Source of the DNA: Chrysaora quinquecirrha | Lineage: Eukaryota; Cnidaria; Scyphozoa; Semaeostomeae; Pelagiidae | Length of the DNA: 64,000 nucleotides | Reading direction: 5' to 3' | Assembly: GCA_014526335.1 (NCBI GenBank) | Contig: JACTAT010000020.1 | Location: 124,001-188,000, forward strand | Part shown: positions 11,035-36,300 of the stretch, piece by piece | Layout: every line of letters begins with the position of its first letter | Position numbering within the stretch: position 1 is the stretch's first letter | Program-made: the position numbers and the translations under genes | Notes under the pieces: model-generated | Told to the model about the DNA's origin: nothing | What the model saw: only the letters and a program-made list of their open reading frames with translations | Database searches by the model: none

Positions 11035-12118
11035 TCAAAACCTGGACCATGACAGTGGAAACGGGCTGATTTGAAGAACAAAGTATTTCAGTCTAAGGGA
11101 AAGGAATTGGAGCATGAACTCGGCATGTACTATTTCATAACAAACGAACGGCACGTGGAACATGAGTATTACTGTAGATTTCCCACCAATTTTGTCGAGA
11201 GGCTGCTCGTAGGTTATTTTCCAGATCTAGGTATATTTTCCGCGGTTCTCAATCATTTTCAGATTTTGAGGCAAAAACCGTTTTTTCAAGATGAGTGTTT
11301 TGATAATGAATACATGAAGTGTTTGATGATAAAGGGGATTTTACTTAACAAATTAAGTTTAAAAAACATGCCCTATACAATCCTAGATACAATATAAAAA
11401 AGAACAATTTTACCTACTCCGTGGTATCACAACACAATTGGCATAGCGTCGTACTCCCATCATCGTATTTTTTGTTTAAAACAAAAGTCTTATTTTGTAC
11501 ATGGACAAACCCTCTGGTCCACTTCTTATTTCCCCCACCCCCCTTTAGCCCTTCTTTATTACCTATTTTCAATATAACAAAACAAGCCCGAGGAAATTTA
11601 AACTGGGGGAGGCGGCAAAACATATGAAAGGTATTCGATGCCGCATTGATTTTATAACATCATAACATTGGTTTAGGAATTATCGCACCCCCTCGCCTCC
11701 GACGGGCCTACAAAAAACCTTGTTTTCTTTCCGAGAAAAAAATTATTCCCAATGTTGTCTCTGGACGCGAACATCGCGATTCGGTTCTTTGGTCTTTTGA
11801 GTGAACAATGCTCATTAGGCCAACAGTGAAGCCAATCAAAGCTGACTTCTGGAATTATTGACCAATGAAAGCGAAATATGAGAGCTACTTCCAAACTTTC
11901 CATAAGGTCGACAGGTCCAGGTCGCGCGAAAATGATGCTTTGCTTCTGCTTCGGCTTTGCTGAATTCTGAACCCGAAGCATATTGGATTTTATTGACGAT
12001 TTGCTGAAGTGTCTGGATTGCGAGAAAATTATGTTATTTTGAAACGAAATTGGCGCTTATTCTTGCTCAGCATTGGGAAACAAATAGCGAGAGAAGCTTT
12101 GTTGATATAATTTTAAGG
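11035..12118 (+). other. Upstream region of the PKA catalytic gene
   Basis: This presumably contains the promoter and 5' UTR of the kinase gene. A 108-codon plus-strand open frame (11071-11397) has no recognisable family and no exon partners, so it is not called a gene. No TATA box or cAMP-response element was recognised close to the start codon. Confidence 0.4.
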
Positions 12119-23538
<11,420 letters not shown>

Positions 23539-25657
23539 ACAGACTTCTAAAACGACATTTTCACGTCTTAAATGGCCATAATCGCACTAAAAATTAACGG
23601 CTATCCCGTTTTTAAAGACGAAACAATTATTTTAATGTTTGTTCAAAGTGCCTCGTTTATGTGTGATGCCAGTTCCTATGGCATTCAGGTTTAAGCAGTC
23701 TGGTCTGATTTACATTTGGTTAAGATTATTACGGTGAACATTATCCGAGCACTTCACAATCTCAAAAGGTTATTAATTTTGATGTTTTATTGCCCAGACC
23801 AAATTTATAATCGCTTCTCTTGAAAAGATGCCAACTAGCTAGTGATTCATTGTATGCTTTGGGGATCATAGACCTTGAAGCAGAAACTAATGTATCTTTC
23901 TTTTATTATATCATATTCATAGACTCGCTGCATAAGTTAGGCCTATTAGTGTTATCTTATTGCTATTAAAATTGCTCGAAGATCCAAATTGGCAAGCTGT
24001 AATAAAAACGTGTTTTTCACCTATTAGTGCCCCGAAAACCAAAGGTTTTACCACTATAACCAACCAATCCCCTTTTCTCTTAATATCCAAAAATGAAACG
24101 AAGTTTTATTTATAAAATGTATTGCCACATTCCTGGACAGATTATATATACAATCTTATCAATATGGGCTTCTTGCAAACGGCCTAACCTTGTTTCCAGG
24201 CCGCAGTGTCGAATATTAATAGCATGTCAGCCCATTTCCGAACAGCCAACAATAATAACTTCTCTGCTAACATTGATTTGTTTGTTCATCGTAATCAAAT
24301 CCAATGTTTTGAAAACAAAAATTTTTATGATGTGAAATTTGCTCTAAGTAATTCTCTGAGTATCTCGTAGTAATTTATTACAAGTATTGTCTTGGCCGCC
24401 ACTTTTTTCGCAATCTGTTTGACTGAAAATGTTCGATTTCAACGTAATGATAGGGCATTATTGTTCGGAAATTTTTATGTTTAGAACACAGCATCAAATG
24501 GCTTCCCTGCAATAGCTTCAAACAAGAGTTTCGTAATTATGGGGTCTTGACCATGCCTTGTCCACAGGGTAATAAACCTTATAATAACTGTTTCTTTTGC
24601 GAAATACCAAAAATATCAACTCTCAGCCTCTGTACTGATGGCTTCAGGTTAATATTTTCTGGTATTGTCCTCTGAAACAGTTATTATTTGGCTTAATAAC
24701 GAAGTTTGAATAGATATAGCAAGTATAAGATCTGTTATGGAAAATGGTAGATTAATCCGTTCAGGTATACTCTGATAAGAAATCTACGTATTACATATTG
24801 AGTAGCAGCTTACGACTCTTTTCTTTATGGTAAAAAGAACGTCATAATCTTTCATTCTGTTTTATTGTACCATACGTTGTAGATACAAGCTGTCCAGATA
24901 TAAATGTTGTTAATAATTTATTGCTTGAATAAGTAAGTCACCGACTCTATTCTGGCACCTTAATCACACACTGTTAGAAAATTTACTGTCATTTGGTAAT
25001 ATTAGAATGTTCTTTCAGATATATGGTATTAGTCTTTGAACCGGATTTTTGTCTTTTTCTTATGTGAAATCTTTCGTCGGTAAATTGGTTTGAGTATATA
25101 CTTACTGTTTCCAGCCATGAAAAGCTGTTTGGGATTATTTTTACTTAAACACCGTCGTATTTTTAACATTCCGGTACCAAAGTGGAATTTAAGAGAAAGT
25201 CGGACGTCGATAAAATTTTTTTGGTAATTTCAAGGATCCGTAGGGCTTATTCTGACCACAAAAGGGTCTGCTTTTCCGACTGTTGAGTCTTCTAATATAA
25301 CTAAAAAACTATCAAAATTTTACATCGAACTGTTTGATGCTGCTTTGAATGTTAAGATACGGCAAACAGATGAGATGTTAGATTAAAAAAATTGCAAGGC
25401 ATCTGAAAATCAATTTTCCTACGCCATCTTTTTTCCGCACAATTAAAAAACCGTCAGCAACTATATGAAAGCATTAAAAAAACCCTGGAGAATTCATTTT
25501 TATATGGTTATGTATGGTTTTCCATTCAGTCCCTGAGGATCGTTGATGGTCTTTACAGTTGTTGCAAGTCAAGTCAATTTGAATCCCTTCGAACTAATTG
25601 AAATTTACTGCCACATTCCTGAACAGATTATATATATAATCTTATCTCTAAAGCTAT
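23539..25657. other. 3' UTR and downstream flank of the PKA gene
   Basis: No further exon was recognised. A block of about 36 bp (GCCACATTCCTGNACAGATT then ATATA...AATCTTATC) occurs at about 24123-24160 and again at about 25610-25646 in the same orientation, which suggests a small dispersed repeat. Confidence 0.5.
24001..24006 (+). promoter_or_regulatory. Candidate polyadenylation signal AATAAA
   Basis: First AATAAA after the PKA stop codon, about 460 bases downstream. Another lies at 24571. Which one is used cannot be told from sequence alone. Confidence 0.4.
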
Positions 25658-25918
25658 GGCTAAACTAGGAGACGTGTTGAGTGTGACACTGAATTAGGCG
25701 TGCCCCCAGGGTTGCTAAACATGCGAGTGACAAGCGAGCAACATGTCCCCTGAGTCATTTGCATGTCACGGAGACAAAAAATGTCCTGTTGTCTCCCAGA
25801 AAAATTTACATGTCTCTTGCTACAAATTTTGTCACGCGCTTCAAATTTCTGAGGTGTCTAAACTGGGAGACAACGAGGGGACATCAATATCGCACGCAAC
25901 ATGTCTCCTAGTTTAGCC
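25658..25918. mobile_element. MITE with GGCTAAACTAGGAGAC ends
   Basis: GGCTAAACTAGGAGACGTGT at the left is mirrored by ACATGTCTCCTAGTTTAGCC at the right, with one mismatch. The interior repeats ATGTC and GGAGAC words. No clear target-site duplication. 261 bp, non-coding. Confidence 0.8.
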
Positions 25919-25924
25919 AGGCCT

Positions 25925-27600
25925 TAAGTTTCATTTTCATTCGATTTCTGTTTAAATTTTAATTTGATACTTGATTTTAATTTCAAGTTCGATTTCAATC
26001 TTAAATTATTTATGTTCATCTTTAGATTTCAGTTTCCAAATCTGAAGACTTAAAATCAAGCAGAATCTTATTCCTAATCTTAATCTTAATCTCAATGTTG
26101 AACGTTATCTTAATATTAGTCTTAGTCATTAAGTTGTAAAATTAAACTTTAAGTTAATCTTAATCCTTATCTTAAACTGCAACTGAGAGTGCGTTTACAC
26201 GAGATCCGACATAAAACTCACGCTGGCCTGAAGTTTCAAACCGGTCTGAAATTTACAGTGATCTGCTAATTTTGCGTTACGTTTACATGAAGATTTCAAA
26301 CCGGTTTGAGATGAAAGTGAAAAGCTAAAAAGCTTAGATACGCATGTGCAATTTGGTTTTGAAAAATGGCGCCACACCCAAGACAAAGAAAGAATGCTTG
26401 TTATGTCTATTATTCAATTTTATTTTGCCCAGGTTTGAAAAAGTTCTGTTAACATGTGCCGGTTGAAAATTTCATGCTGGTTTGAAAAGGGAAATGAACT
26501 CATGCCGGCTTGAGTTTCATTTCGCCCTCGCCCATGTAAACACACGTCAAATTTGCGTGGGATTTGGTATACCCCGAAATGAACTCATTTCAGCTGATAT
26601 TTCAAACCGGCCTGAAAACTATCATGGAAATGGGCTCTAAAACTTGAACTTAAAATTGAACTTCAATGTAAACTTGAACTTAGATTAAACGTTATGTTAA
26701 TCCTAAACTCAAACTCATAACTTAATTCTTAAATCAGTCATTATCTGAATCTTAATGTTAATCTTGATCTAAAACTTAATGAAATTGAAAATGAAAATTA
26801 ATCTTAAGTCAATATTTACATTAAATTTAACATTAACATTTAGACAAAGTTTAATATTAAGTTAAGACTAAGACTTAGACTAAGATTTTGACTTAGACTA
26901 AGACCATCAGTAAGACCAACAATAAGACTAAGACAAAGATTAAAATTAAAAGCAAGATTAAGATTAAGATTACAATTACAACTAACTTTTAAGTTCAGTT
27001 TAACACTAAGACTGAGATTTTAATTTTGATTTTAATTTCAAGTTTTAAAGTTTTAAGTTTTAATTTTTCTTGTATTTTTAATTTTAATTTCAATTTCAAT
27101 ATTCATCTCAACTTTCATTTCAGTTTCTATTGAAAATTTTTTTTGAACTTAAGATGTCAATTCTAGATTACGATTGAAGCTTACAATTTGGAAGAAGATT
27201 AAGATCGATTTCAAGTTTAAGATTCAGTTCCACTCTAAGATTGAGAAAAAATTGAGATTAAGTTCTGTCAATGAGACTGAGGTAAATAATAAATGAAGGT
27301 TAAGAGTAATAATAAAATTAACTATCAGTGTCAGTTTGAGCTTTGATTAAGATTAAAATTAGAATAGCTTAAGATTCAGATTAAGTCAACAATAACTCGA
27401 ACAATGACACTTAGACTAATATTATGATAAAGCTCAAGTTCAAGACTATGTTCCAGATTGGATTAAAATTAAATAGAATAACACAAATACTAAAACCAAT
27501 ACTAATATTACGATGAACTTAAAGTTTAAAATCAAGTATAAGATGATATTAAGATTAACATTAACATTAACATTAAGATTAAGATTAGGATTAAGATTTT
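25925..27600. repeat. Degenerate TTAAGA/TCTTAA-type tract with strand switches
   Basis: Long low-complexity tract built from diverged hexamers such as ATTAAG, CTTAAT and ACTTAG. Early parts read TCTTAATCTTAAT on the plus strand, while later parts read AAGATTAAGATTAAG, so the richer strand changes along the tract. It resumes at 31052-31420 after a LINE, a Penelope-like fragment and a MITE, which implies that those inserted into it. Confidence 0.75.
26185..26640. mobile_element. Insertion rich in near-palindromic TTTCAAACCGGTYTGA
   Basis: Sits inside the hexamer tract with a different composition. Near-palindromic TTTCAAACCGG motifs occur at about 26234, 26294 and 26609, and weaker forms lie between. 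The ends GAGTGCGTTTACACGAGAT and ATCATGGAAATGGGCTC are weakly inverted. A MITE is likely, but the boundaries are approximate. Confidence 0.5.
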
Positions 27601-27787
27601 CATTTCATTCATTTCATTTTTAATTATTTATACATGGTAAAGCTACAATTATATATACATAAATTGCTTTACAAGCTGCCATGTAATAAGAAAAAGATAA
27701 ACCCTTAAAAATTTACAATATACAAGATAGAATAATAAAGTAAAAGTATTTAAAAGTTCTTGATCGGACAGAATAAAATGTGTTCCT

Positions 27788-30204
27788 TTAAGTTCTGGAG
27801 TTTTTTAGACTGGATTTAAATTGTTTGAAATTGTTTGTTAATTTTGATTTTTCGTCTAGGCCATTCCATAATTTTGCTCCTCTAAAAGAAAAGCATTTCT
27901 GACCACATGTTGTGCGTAATAATGGGACACGTAGATCGGTTTGGGTATTTCGAAGTTCCCGGCTACTGGTTTCTGATAACCTGCTGAACAGGCATGCAAG
28001 ATATGAGGGAGCCTCATCATTTCTACATTTATACACCATTTTCACAGTTTCGTTTACGATCAAATCATTAACTGTCTGCCAGCCCAGTTTCCTTATAATA
28101 GGAAAAGCAGAAGCATTGTAAGGGCTATTGGTCACTATTCTGGCAGCACGATTTTGTAATTTCTGAAGCTTGTCTAGGGCCGTGATTCCGCATACCCCCC
28201 GTGGGTTTTGGCAACATTCAGTGACAGCTTGTTCGCAGCAAGCCAGGTACCGAGACTGTCTAGGTCTTCATTAACACTTTCATTGATTACAGGGATGGAG
28301 TTGGCTGAGAACGATATGCTAGTGTCGTCTGCATACATGTTAACTTGTGAGTGTTTCAGCGACAAAGGAAGGTCATTTATGTATAAGATCAAAAGAATTG
28401 GCCCCAGGCATGACCCTTGTGGGACACCACACGTAACTTTTTCATACGTGGAGAGTTTTCCATTTACCATACAGCATTGCATCCTGTTCGACAGGTAGGA
28501 AAGAAACCAGTCAAGCTCTTTATTTCTTGCGCCATAGAGTTCCAGCTTTCTCAGTAATATATCGTGATTAACGGTGTCAAAGGCTTTTTTTAAGTCGATG
28601 AATGTCACCGACGTATATTGTCCACTGTCTATGTTTAGGTACCAGTCATTGGTTCATTTTAGCAAACCAGTGAGTACCGAATGCTGTTTTCTGAAACTTG
28701 ATTGTCGCGAAAACAGCATTTCATTTGAAATTAAGTAATTATACAACTGGTCATAGACAAGTTTTTCGAACAGCCGAGACAAAACTGGTAGAACTGAGAT
28801 TGGGCGATAATTTGACCGTTCAGCGGTTGAATCTGCTTTATGTATAGGCGCTATTCTAGCAATTTTCCACGCGTGTGGGAACACTCCGGTAGAAAGGGAC
28901 AAGTTAAAGAGCTCTGCAAGAGGCTCTGCCAAGACAGGCATTCCCGCTTTCAAAAAGAAACTGGAAATTTCGTCCAGGCCCTGCCCCTGCGAGGTCTTAA
29001 ACTTGCTCATTGCTGTGAAGACGTGTTCAGATTCTATAGGTGTAAACAAAAAGGTGGTTTTTGTCGGGTTGATGTCGTATTCACCATTTAGAAGGTCGTT
29101 TTCTGTACTGGGAATATCCTTACTTAACGTAACGCCGATACTATTAAAAAAGTCGTTCATTGAGTTAGCCATACCAACAGGGTCGTCAATAGTCTGCCCG
29201 TCAACTTCTAGAGCTGCGATATTCGTAGTTTTAGATCTTGTATTAACCAATTTATTAATAGTGGCCCAAGTTTCTTTCAGATCACCTTGAGAGGCCTGTA
29301 ATTTGTCAGAAAAGTAGGCCAACTTGGCTTCTCTATTCATCTTGGTCGCTTTATTTCTTAGCTGTCTATAAGCTGACATTAAAATCTCAGATTTGTTTTT
29401 GACAGCAGAAGATTTAATTCTGTCTCTAGTTTTGAAAAGATTTTTGAGATCCTCTGAGATCCAGGGGGTATATCTATCAGAAACTCGTCGTTCTACAAGA
29501 GGTGCATACTTTTGTATTACCCCTGATATCAGAGAAGTAAAATTATTTACAATTGTACTTATGTCCGCCGAGGATCTCAGATGAGTTTTCAAGTCAATGA
29601 GGGCCAGGTCCTGCAAGAAAGCGTTTTCATTAAAATGCTTCATTTGCCTGGTTTTGATGACTTTGTGTTGCCGCTTTGAGCCACCTTGAAATTTCCTGAT
29701 AACATATGGTAAATAGTGGTCGCTAATGGCAACTTTTATGACGCCCGATTCGACGATGTTGTTGGTATTGCTAACTGCAATGTGGTCAATTAGCGTAGAG
29801 GTATTGGTCGTTTCTCTAGTTGGCTCCATAATCAATTGCTTCAAGTTAAACGAATTATAGATGTCTACAATCCGCTTAACGTGATTGGGTATTACAAGAT
29901 CTAAGTTAGTTATTACAAGATCTACGTTAGAATCGGTATCTCTATGAAGCAAATTGCAATTTATATCACCCAGGAGGATAATTTCCTTACCCTCTGATTC
30001 AAAGAATCGAAGAACCTGTTCAAGTTTGTCAAAATCTTCAATGGGACTGTTTGGTGGCCTATACCATAAGATTATGATGAAGGGTCTGGTTTTTGGAGGT
30101 GTGATTTCGACACAGATCAACTCAAGTGTTGATCTTGGGGAGTCATCCCTAACTGCACATTGCCAACCATAGGTTGATTTTTTACATTCGGAAAGTTCTG
30201 TCAT
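27788..30204 (-). mobile_element. Non-LTR retrotransposon (LINE, Jockey/CR1-like) with APE endonuclease remnant, defective
   Basis: On the minus strand, 30204-28654 is a 516-codon frame. It starts inside an AP-like endonuclease (LLGDINCNLL, LIDHIAVSN, SDHYLPYV) and continues through the linker into RT motif SNYRPISVLPVLSRLFEKLV. After a frame break, 28608-28174 carries FIDLKKAFDTVNHDILL, CGVPQGSCLGP and an intact YADD box. After a deletion of roughly 100 residues relative to the copy at 1.4-3.2 kb, 28135-27788 gives the C-terminal LINE region. The 5' end is truncated and abuts a Penelope-like fragment. It cannot encode a full protein now but is less decayed than the first copy. Confidence 0.92.
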
Positions 30205-30490
30205 CGATTCAAAAGGATTGCGTGCCTACCACAAAGAAAAGTTTGGTTATTTATGAATTTTCGTGCCAGTGTGATGCCAGGTATGTAGGCCGCACTTTCC
30301 AGAGACCAGGAGACAGGGTAAAACAGCATGTACCTACCAACATTTGGCAAAGGGAGCAACCGAACCATCCTCCAACTCTAGGCAACAACCCCGCCTTAAA
30401 CATGATTCTGTCATAGGACAACATTTATTAGATCACCCAGAGTGTGCGCAAAGTAACAATGAGGATTGTCTTCGAATAATTGTAAACAGC
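30205..30490 (+). mobile_element. Penelope-like element fragment (GIY-YIG endonuclease)
   Basis: The plus strand encodes SLVIYEFSCQCDARYVGRTF and DRVKQHVP, the Cys-rich GIY-YIG start typical of Penelope-like C-termini. After a frameshift near 30380 it continues with SVIGQHLLDHPECAQ. Only the endonuclease domain is left. Confidence 0.8.
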
Positions 30491-31051
30491 TTAACCCTAC
30501 ACAGGCTGGGGGGGGCATGGGCCCGCGGGTAGAAACTTACCGGCATAGTTTCTAAACCACTGAGGGTTAATCAATAAAACTTCTCGAGTTGTCCTAAAAT
30601 CTGTTCAGGATTATATTAGTGCAAAAATTTTTGGTTGGGAATCACTCATTTTGATAACGTCATCATGTTTCCTAATATGGTAAAAAATTGAATTATCAGT
30701 TTCTATGATAAGATTGCTCCAATATACCAGAAAACAGTCTATGATAAAGATGCATTCCATATTTACATTGCTTCATGCAATATAGAACTGTAGAAGGCCG
30801 TGTGACACCAAAATGATGTCGCAATTTTTTTTTCGTTTTTCAAGCATGATTTCGAAAATTGCTTACGTCAGCAGAATGTGGTCACGTAACAGCCCCATTC
30901 GAATGTCAAAAGATGCAGAACATGCTGTTGTATAATCCTGCCAAGTTTCATGACCTCTAGGCTTAATACAAAGGTTTTATAATGGGCGGGATGGGCCCAA
31001 TGGGCGCCCTCAGCTATATATGATTAAAAAGCCCAGTCTTTGTAGGGTTAA
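30491..31051. mobile_element. piggyBac-like MITE (TTAA target)
   Basis: TTAACCCTACACAGGCTGGG at the left is mirrored by CCCAGTCTTTGTAGGGTTAA at the right. TTAA at both borders and CCC-initial ends fit piggyBac target choice. No transposase frame. Confidence 0.75.
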
Positions 31052-31420
31052 TCTCAATTTCATTTAATTTTGATTGTAATTGAATCTGTTATTTTACTTT
31101 TAATTTCCATTGCGTTTTCATTTAAGTTCTCAATTAAATTTTTATTTTAATCTCATTTTTGTATTAACATTATGTTCATCTTCACGTTTCAGTCGATGAT
31201 TCAGATTGAAGCTTAAAGTTTAGGTCAACATCAAGATTAAGATAAAGTTTCAAAACGAGATCAAAACTGATCATATGAGAAGCTTAAGAGCAAGATTTAC
31301 ATATTATCTTTCAGTTTGATCTTACATCAATATTTAGATTAGTACTATAAAGATTAAGATTAAGATTAAGCTCTAGATTAACATTAACTTTAAGAATTAG
31401 ATTACAGATTAAGAGCAAGT
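31052..31420. repeat. Resumed TTAAGA-type degenerate tract
   Basis: Same hexamer composition as 25925-27600, including AAGATTAAGATTAAG near 31350. It is best read as the far side of that tract, separated by the three insertions between. Confidence 0.7.
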
Positions 31421-33313
31421 ATAGCCTTTTAAATGCACAATCCTTATAGAGGTGGAGTCGTTACGCGCGGAGACTTTTGGAGGTGGTTGTCCTTGCAATG
31501 CAGTGGTCAGATACGGGAAAGGGCTAATTTTTATAAATTTAAACAAGATATTTGGGTTTATGCATTCAGCGTACTGATTTTGTAACCTTTTCTTTTATGT
31601 TTTAGTATTTATATGTAGTATGTATAATAACTAATAGATAAGCATTGAGTTTTATAATAAGTACTACTACATATAATAATAAAATATGTAATGTAAAGTC
31701 TATAATGCTTACTTATTCTCCTACACAGCTTAAGCTGTTGATCAAACTGCTCAGAAATGACTGACTTGGTCCCAGAGAATTGGCTGGACAGCAATCTCTG
31801 CACTGAAGTAGCGCAATGAAAACCCTAATCTTTACTCAAACTTAATTTTTACTAGATCTTTCTTTACTGTATTTCAGATTCTAGCTAATGTTCAGGTTTT
31901 TTAAAATCCAAGACTAGATCCTACCAACTTTTACTGAGCCTTTTGACATGCAGTCTTTTTACTAATGTGCCACTGGACTAGACCATTTGGATTTGTACTA
32001 ATGAGTTATGAGGAGGGGAGTTTGTTAGCCCGCCGCTTACTTAAGAGGTAGCCATTTGATTGATGGAGCCTGTCATGATCGGTGAAGCTCTGCTTCAATG
32101 AAATATAAGGGAACGGCCTGGCTATTGCAGGTCCCTTGAGACTAGCGCTTGCAATAATCCCAGTTCTTTTGACACAGTAACACTTTTCAGAATTCTTTCC
32201 AACTGCTGTTCAAATTTTGAATCCATGTGTAAAATGAGACAGGAAAGGTTTGCTTTGCAGAGTAAAGTGCTTGATAAAGCCTATTGGTCTCGCAATGACA
32301 GTGAGGAACATAAGGGAGGGTCGAATGCCGACTTTTTCTCACTGTAGCACAAACAAAATTCGGGGGGCTGGGAAATTTTTCAGGGACCACGCCCTTTAGA
32401 TCGTCGGGAAACGCCCTTCCGGTGCCAATTTCAATGGGAAACGCCCTTTCAAGAATATGGGAAATTGCTCTTTAAAACTAATAAAACTAATATTTACAGC
32501 ACATGAAATTTGTCAAACGTCAAGTTGCTGATTGATATGATTGCAATGAAGAACAGGGGAAATAATCAATTTTATTTGAGGAAAGCCAGGGGAGTCATAC
32601 TATGCATTTTTATTTATAGCAACATAATGATGATTTTAATACACTTTTATTACAATAGTTGATGCTTGCTGATTATGTTATGTTTTGACTGAACGTCTAT
32701 TCTCATGGTTTCTGCTCTAAAACATTTATCGCAAACTGAAAGAACAGTGAATCTAAGAAAGCAAAGCGACAAGAGGCAGGAAAATCAAGGATCAAGTGCG
32801 AGAAACTAAATAATAAATAAACATCCTCTGCTGGTGGTATCAATCAAAATTGAATCCTTGGTCTAACTGGCATTAAAATAATATGAATGATTTTCGTCTC
32901 TGCATGCATGAGAGAACAAACAATTGGTACCATGTTTTGTACTCGAATCCAAGCAAAAGCAGGCCCGGCATTATTTTTGAAATGACTAGGATTATGAGGA
33001 TCTCAAAATGCCAACAGAGGTGACCTATGGTAGCATGCAAATAGCTAATAGATAGCGCCGACGCTCTTACTTTAATTACCATTCAAGAGATTATTAGTTT
33101 AAATTAAAAAATAGATTCAGTATCAATAAAATGGAGCCAATTGTGTAATTTTCAAACATTCAACATCAAACGTAATGTCTATACATAGATCCAGAAGCTA
33201 AAGAATTTAAAATTTATCAGAGGAGTTGAAGGCAATACAACAGCACTTTTACATGTACAATGTTTCAAACCTAACAATTCAAGTTTCTGCTTGAAGCGAC
33301 ATGATTACACAAT
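31421..33313. other. Downstream flank of NDUFB7; no gene recognised
   Basis: This includes the 3' side of NDUFB7. A short exon-like stretch on the minus strand (about 31720-31789, with CTTCAG before and GTAAGC after) has no recognisable family and is not called. Confidence 0.4.
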
Positions 33314-33386
33314 TCATTCGGAGTCCTGTTTGATTTCCGTCGACTTTTGTTTTACTCTTTCTTTCAGTTTCATTCGGAGATAATAA
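33314..33386 (-). CDS. NDUFB7: NDUFB7 exon 3 and stop
   Basis: Acceptor TTCTTGTTAG, then YYLRMKLKERVKQK and a short polar end with TGA. The split codon with exon 2 (GA plus T) gives Asp, which restores the expected DY motif. Because it is small and far away, it is easy to miss. Confidence 0.8.
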
Positions 33387-36300
33387 CTAACAAGAAAAAT
33401 AAAAAAAAATTAAGACTTACAGAACTTGCTGAACCAGACATGCTGTATAAATAATGCTGAAGGTCTGACAAAAGCACGTTCTTTTATGCAACAGAAAGGA
33501 TATGGGGCCAGCTGAAGATATTGAATTCTCAGAACCTAGGGACTATTTGGCTAGCCTGGACATGTGATAAAAGATTGCAGTATTATAGGTCGCTTCAACA
33601 GCAGCAGTACCTTTAGGCAAAGCTTTTACTAAAGGGTTCATAAACTTGACAGCATATTACCTACTGCTTGTTCAATCCAAAATTAGCCACAATATACAAC
33701 ATATACCATTATTTTTACGATAGAGGGGCATTCGGATCTCTGACGTTTGACAAAACAAAAACAAAACCCAAGGGACAATGAATTTAATATCTCAGTAACT
33801 GAGGAAAAACAATAAGTAATAGTTTTTACGAGTTTGAAATAGACTTATTACACGAGTCTCAGTTACGTTCATAAAATCTGCACCAACAACAACAACATTT
33901 GCTACACCAAGACTCATATCCTGACAATGTTTAAAAGTGGCCAGTTTTAGATTGATTAATCTAATCTTCCAAATTCGAATTTTTTGATGGAAGTGGCATT
34001 CGTCATTTATTTTTGCTACTCACTGATTGGTTAGATTTTATTCTATCGTTCGATCTGACGAAAAATCCCTAAGTGAAAAATTTGACACACATGAAATAAC
34101 AGCGCTGCTTACTGGTGAACCCTCATCTGACATATACCCCATTCTGGTTATTGCAGAAATAGACGCTTCCGCAAAAGATGGCCGCCAGTTTTTGCCTACT
34201 GTTTTCATTAGGATTTTAGAATTCTGGGAATAATTTCCTTAGTTACGTATCTAACATAGCTGCAGACGTTGAATTCGTAGCTAAGGAAATTATTCCCAGA
34301 ATTCCCTTCGTAAAACCTTATGAAAAGCAAGGGGTTGACAGAAACGGTGGCCATCTTTTGCGGAAACCTCTATTCTCACCCAACCTCGTTCCCAGGGCTA
34401 TTTTGAAAGAAATACCCCTGGTACCTACCAAGCGTTTCTGGATTTTGATTGGTTGAGAGAGAACAATAGGAATCTGGCGTGATTGCATACATTACGCTCC
34501 GTTTCCCGACGTCCGAGCTGCGGCAGTCGGCCTTGCTTGCAAATTTCAAAATAAAATTTGCAAAACAAGCTTCAAAAACCGGCTGAAGGGCTCTGAAACC
34601 TAACATTCGACTAAGACATTGCAAAAAATTGCTGTTAATATTCTATTCGATGCAAAACACTGCAATTTTCACATAAGAATGGGAAGTTTTGCAAGTGGGC
34701 AAACAATGAAAATCTCGTCCAGACTCTTGCACAGCAAAACTGCAGCAATTACGAGCAAATGTGCACTGTTTAACCTTAACTTCGAGTATTTTAAACTACT
34801 GGAAACCCCTTGCTTTTGTATTTATCCCTCTCACCTGGAATATTCCATGAAAGCCTACTTTGTTTTTAAGTGAAGGAAGAACTGTAAGCCTTCAGCGAAA
34901 AAATTGCATGAACACGACTTTTACAAAAACGTCGCTTGAAAGTAATTCTTGGCATTAAAAAATACTCCTCAAACAACCAGCAATCTCCTGAAAAAAATTG
35001 GTCTAATTTTTCCAAAGCATTGCCCTCAGGTTCTTCACATTTTTCAATTGAAAAGTGCATTATTTTCAATTTCCTAAGTCCAACGAAAGTAAAATGTTAA
35101 AGTTATTTTGCGCCGTGTAAAATTCATTCAAGGAGTCACACACTCGGCCAAGCTCGCTGGCTTGCATAATTATTAATTATTCATTGCATAAATTATCATA
35201 ATCACCCACGAATCGTGGAGTAGGTACCAGGGGTATTTATGGCTCGCCTGAATAGCACTGGGAACGAGGTTGAAAACATTCGCAAACTTCAAACTGTTTT
35301 TGGTAATGAAGTCCCTAAAGAATAACAATTTTAAACCGACTATGTAGAATTTTGACGAGGTAAACACTGTTTGAAAATGGCTCCCTTCTGAGAAGCGCCC
35401 GAACAGCAGCAACAAATGTTCAAGTCGCTGCTCTGCCTAATACGATAGAGGACGATGAACAGCGCTACAGACAGCTTAAGAAGTGGGCCTTTCAGTAAAT
35501 TTTTTTATCTTTGCAGTAACCGAGAGGCGCCTAAGTTCGCCAACATGGTCTCTTTTTGCATCACGACAATTCGGCAGCAGACAGAGCAGGGACAGATTAA
35601 GAATAAGCAAATCAAAACTGAAAAACAAATGAAACTATTGCGAGTAACCATTGGTCTCAAACTAAATTTTGACCCTCATATCTGTCAACTTTGCAAAAAA
35701 GCTGCAACTCAACGGAATGTTTTGAAGCGACTGAAAAATTTCGTAGACTTTAAGGAGAAAAAAGTACTTGTACAAAGCTTTCGGTTCTCAAATTTCAATT
35801 ATTGCCCATTGGTATGGCATTGTCATAGTGCAAATCTTCAAACAAAATAGAGAAAAACTTGAATCCCTCTTTTATGAAGACTTTCTTTCAAACCAAGCAG
35901 GATATTTATTCAACTCGTAATTTAAATAACCTCCAGCACTGCAGACCAAGTCAGGTTAACTTTGGTTCAAATCAGATTGTTAATCTTAAAATGGGGCACA
36001 CGACGACCTTTCTTTTTGATTAGCGTCAAAAGTTAATAACAACGACAAGAATGAAATATCAAGTGAATGAACTTGCTAGAAGACTGAGAAAGAGAGACAA
36101 AATCATTTGCCATCCATTCACCTACAGATCTTTGTATCACTCAATTCATTGTATCTTCATTTGTAAAAAAGAACGTTTTCTTCTTCGAATTTATATTTAT
36201 ACATTAGATAATTCATATCATATGTTAGAAATACTTTATTCCTGTTTTGTTAATATATATGTATTAGACATTTCATGCAAATGAACAAAAACTGCGATTC

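Noticed and set aside
11071..11397. 108-codon plus-strand frame upstream of PKA
   Set aside because: No recognisable similarity and no sign of exon structure; kept only as a note.
31720..31789. Exon-like stretch on the minus strand downstream of NDUFB7
   Set aside because: It has an acceptor and a donor, but no family was recognised and no partner exon was found.
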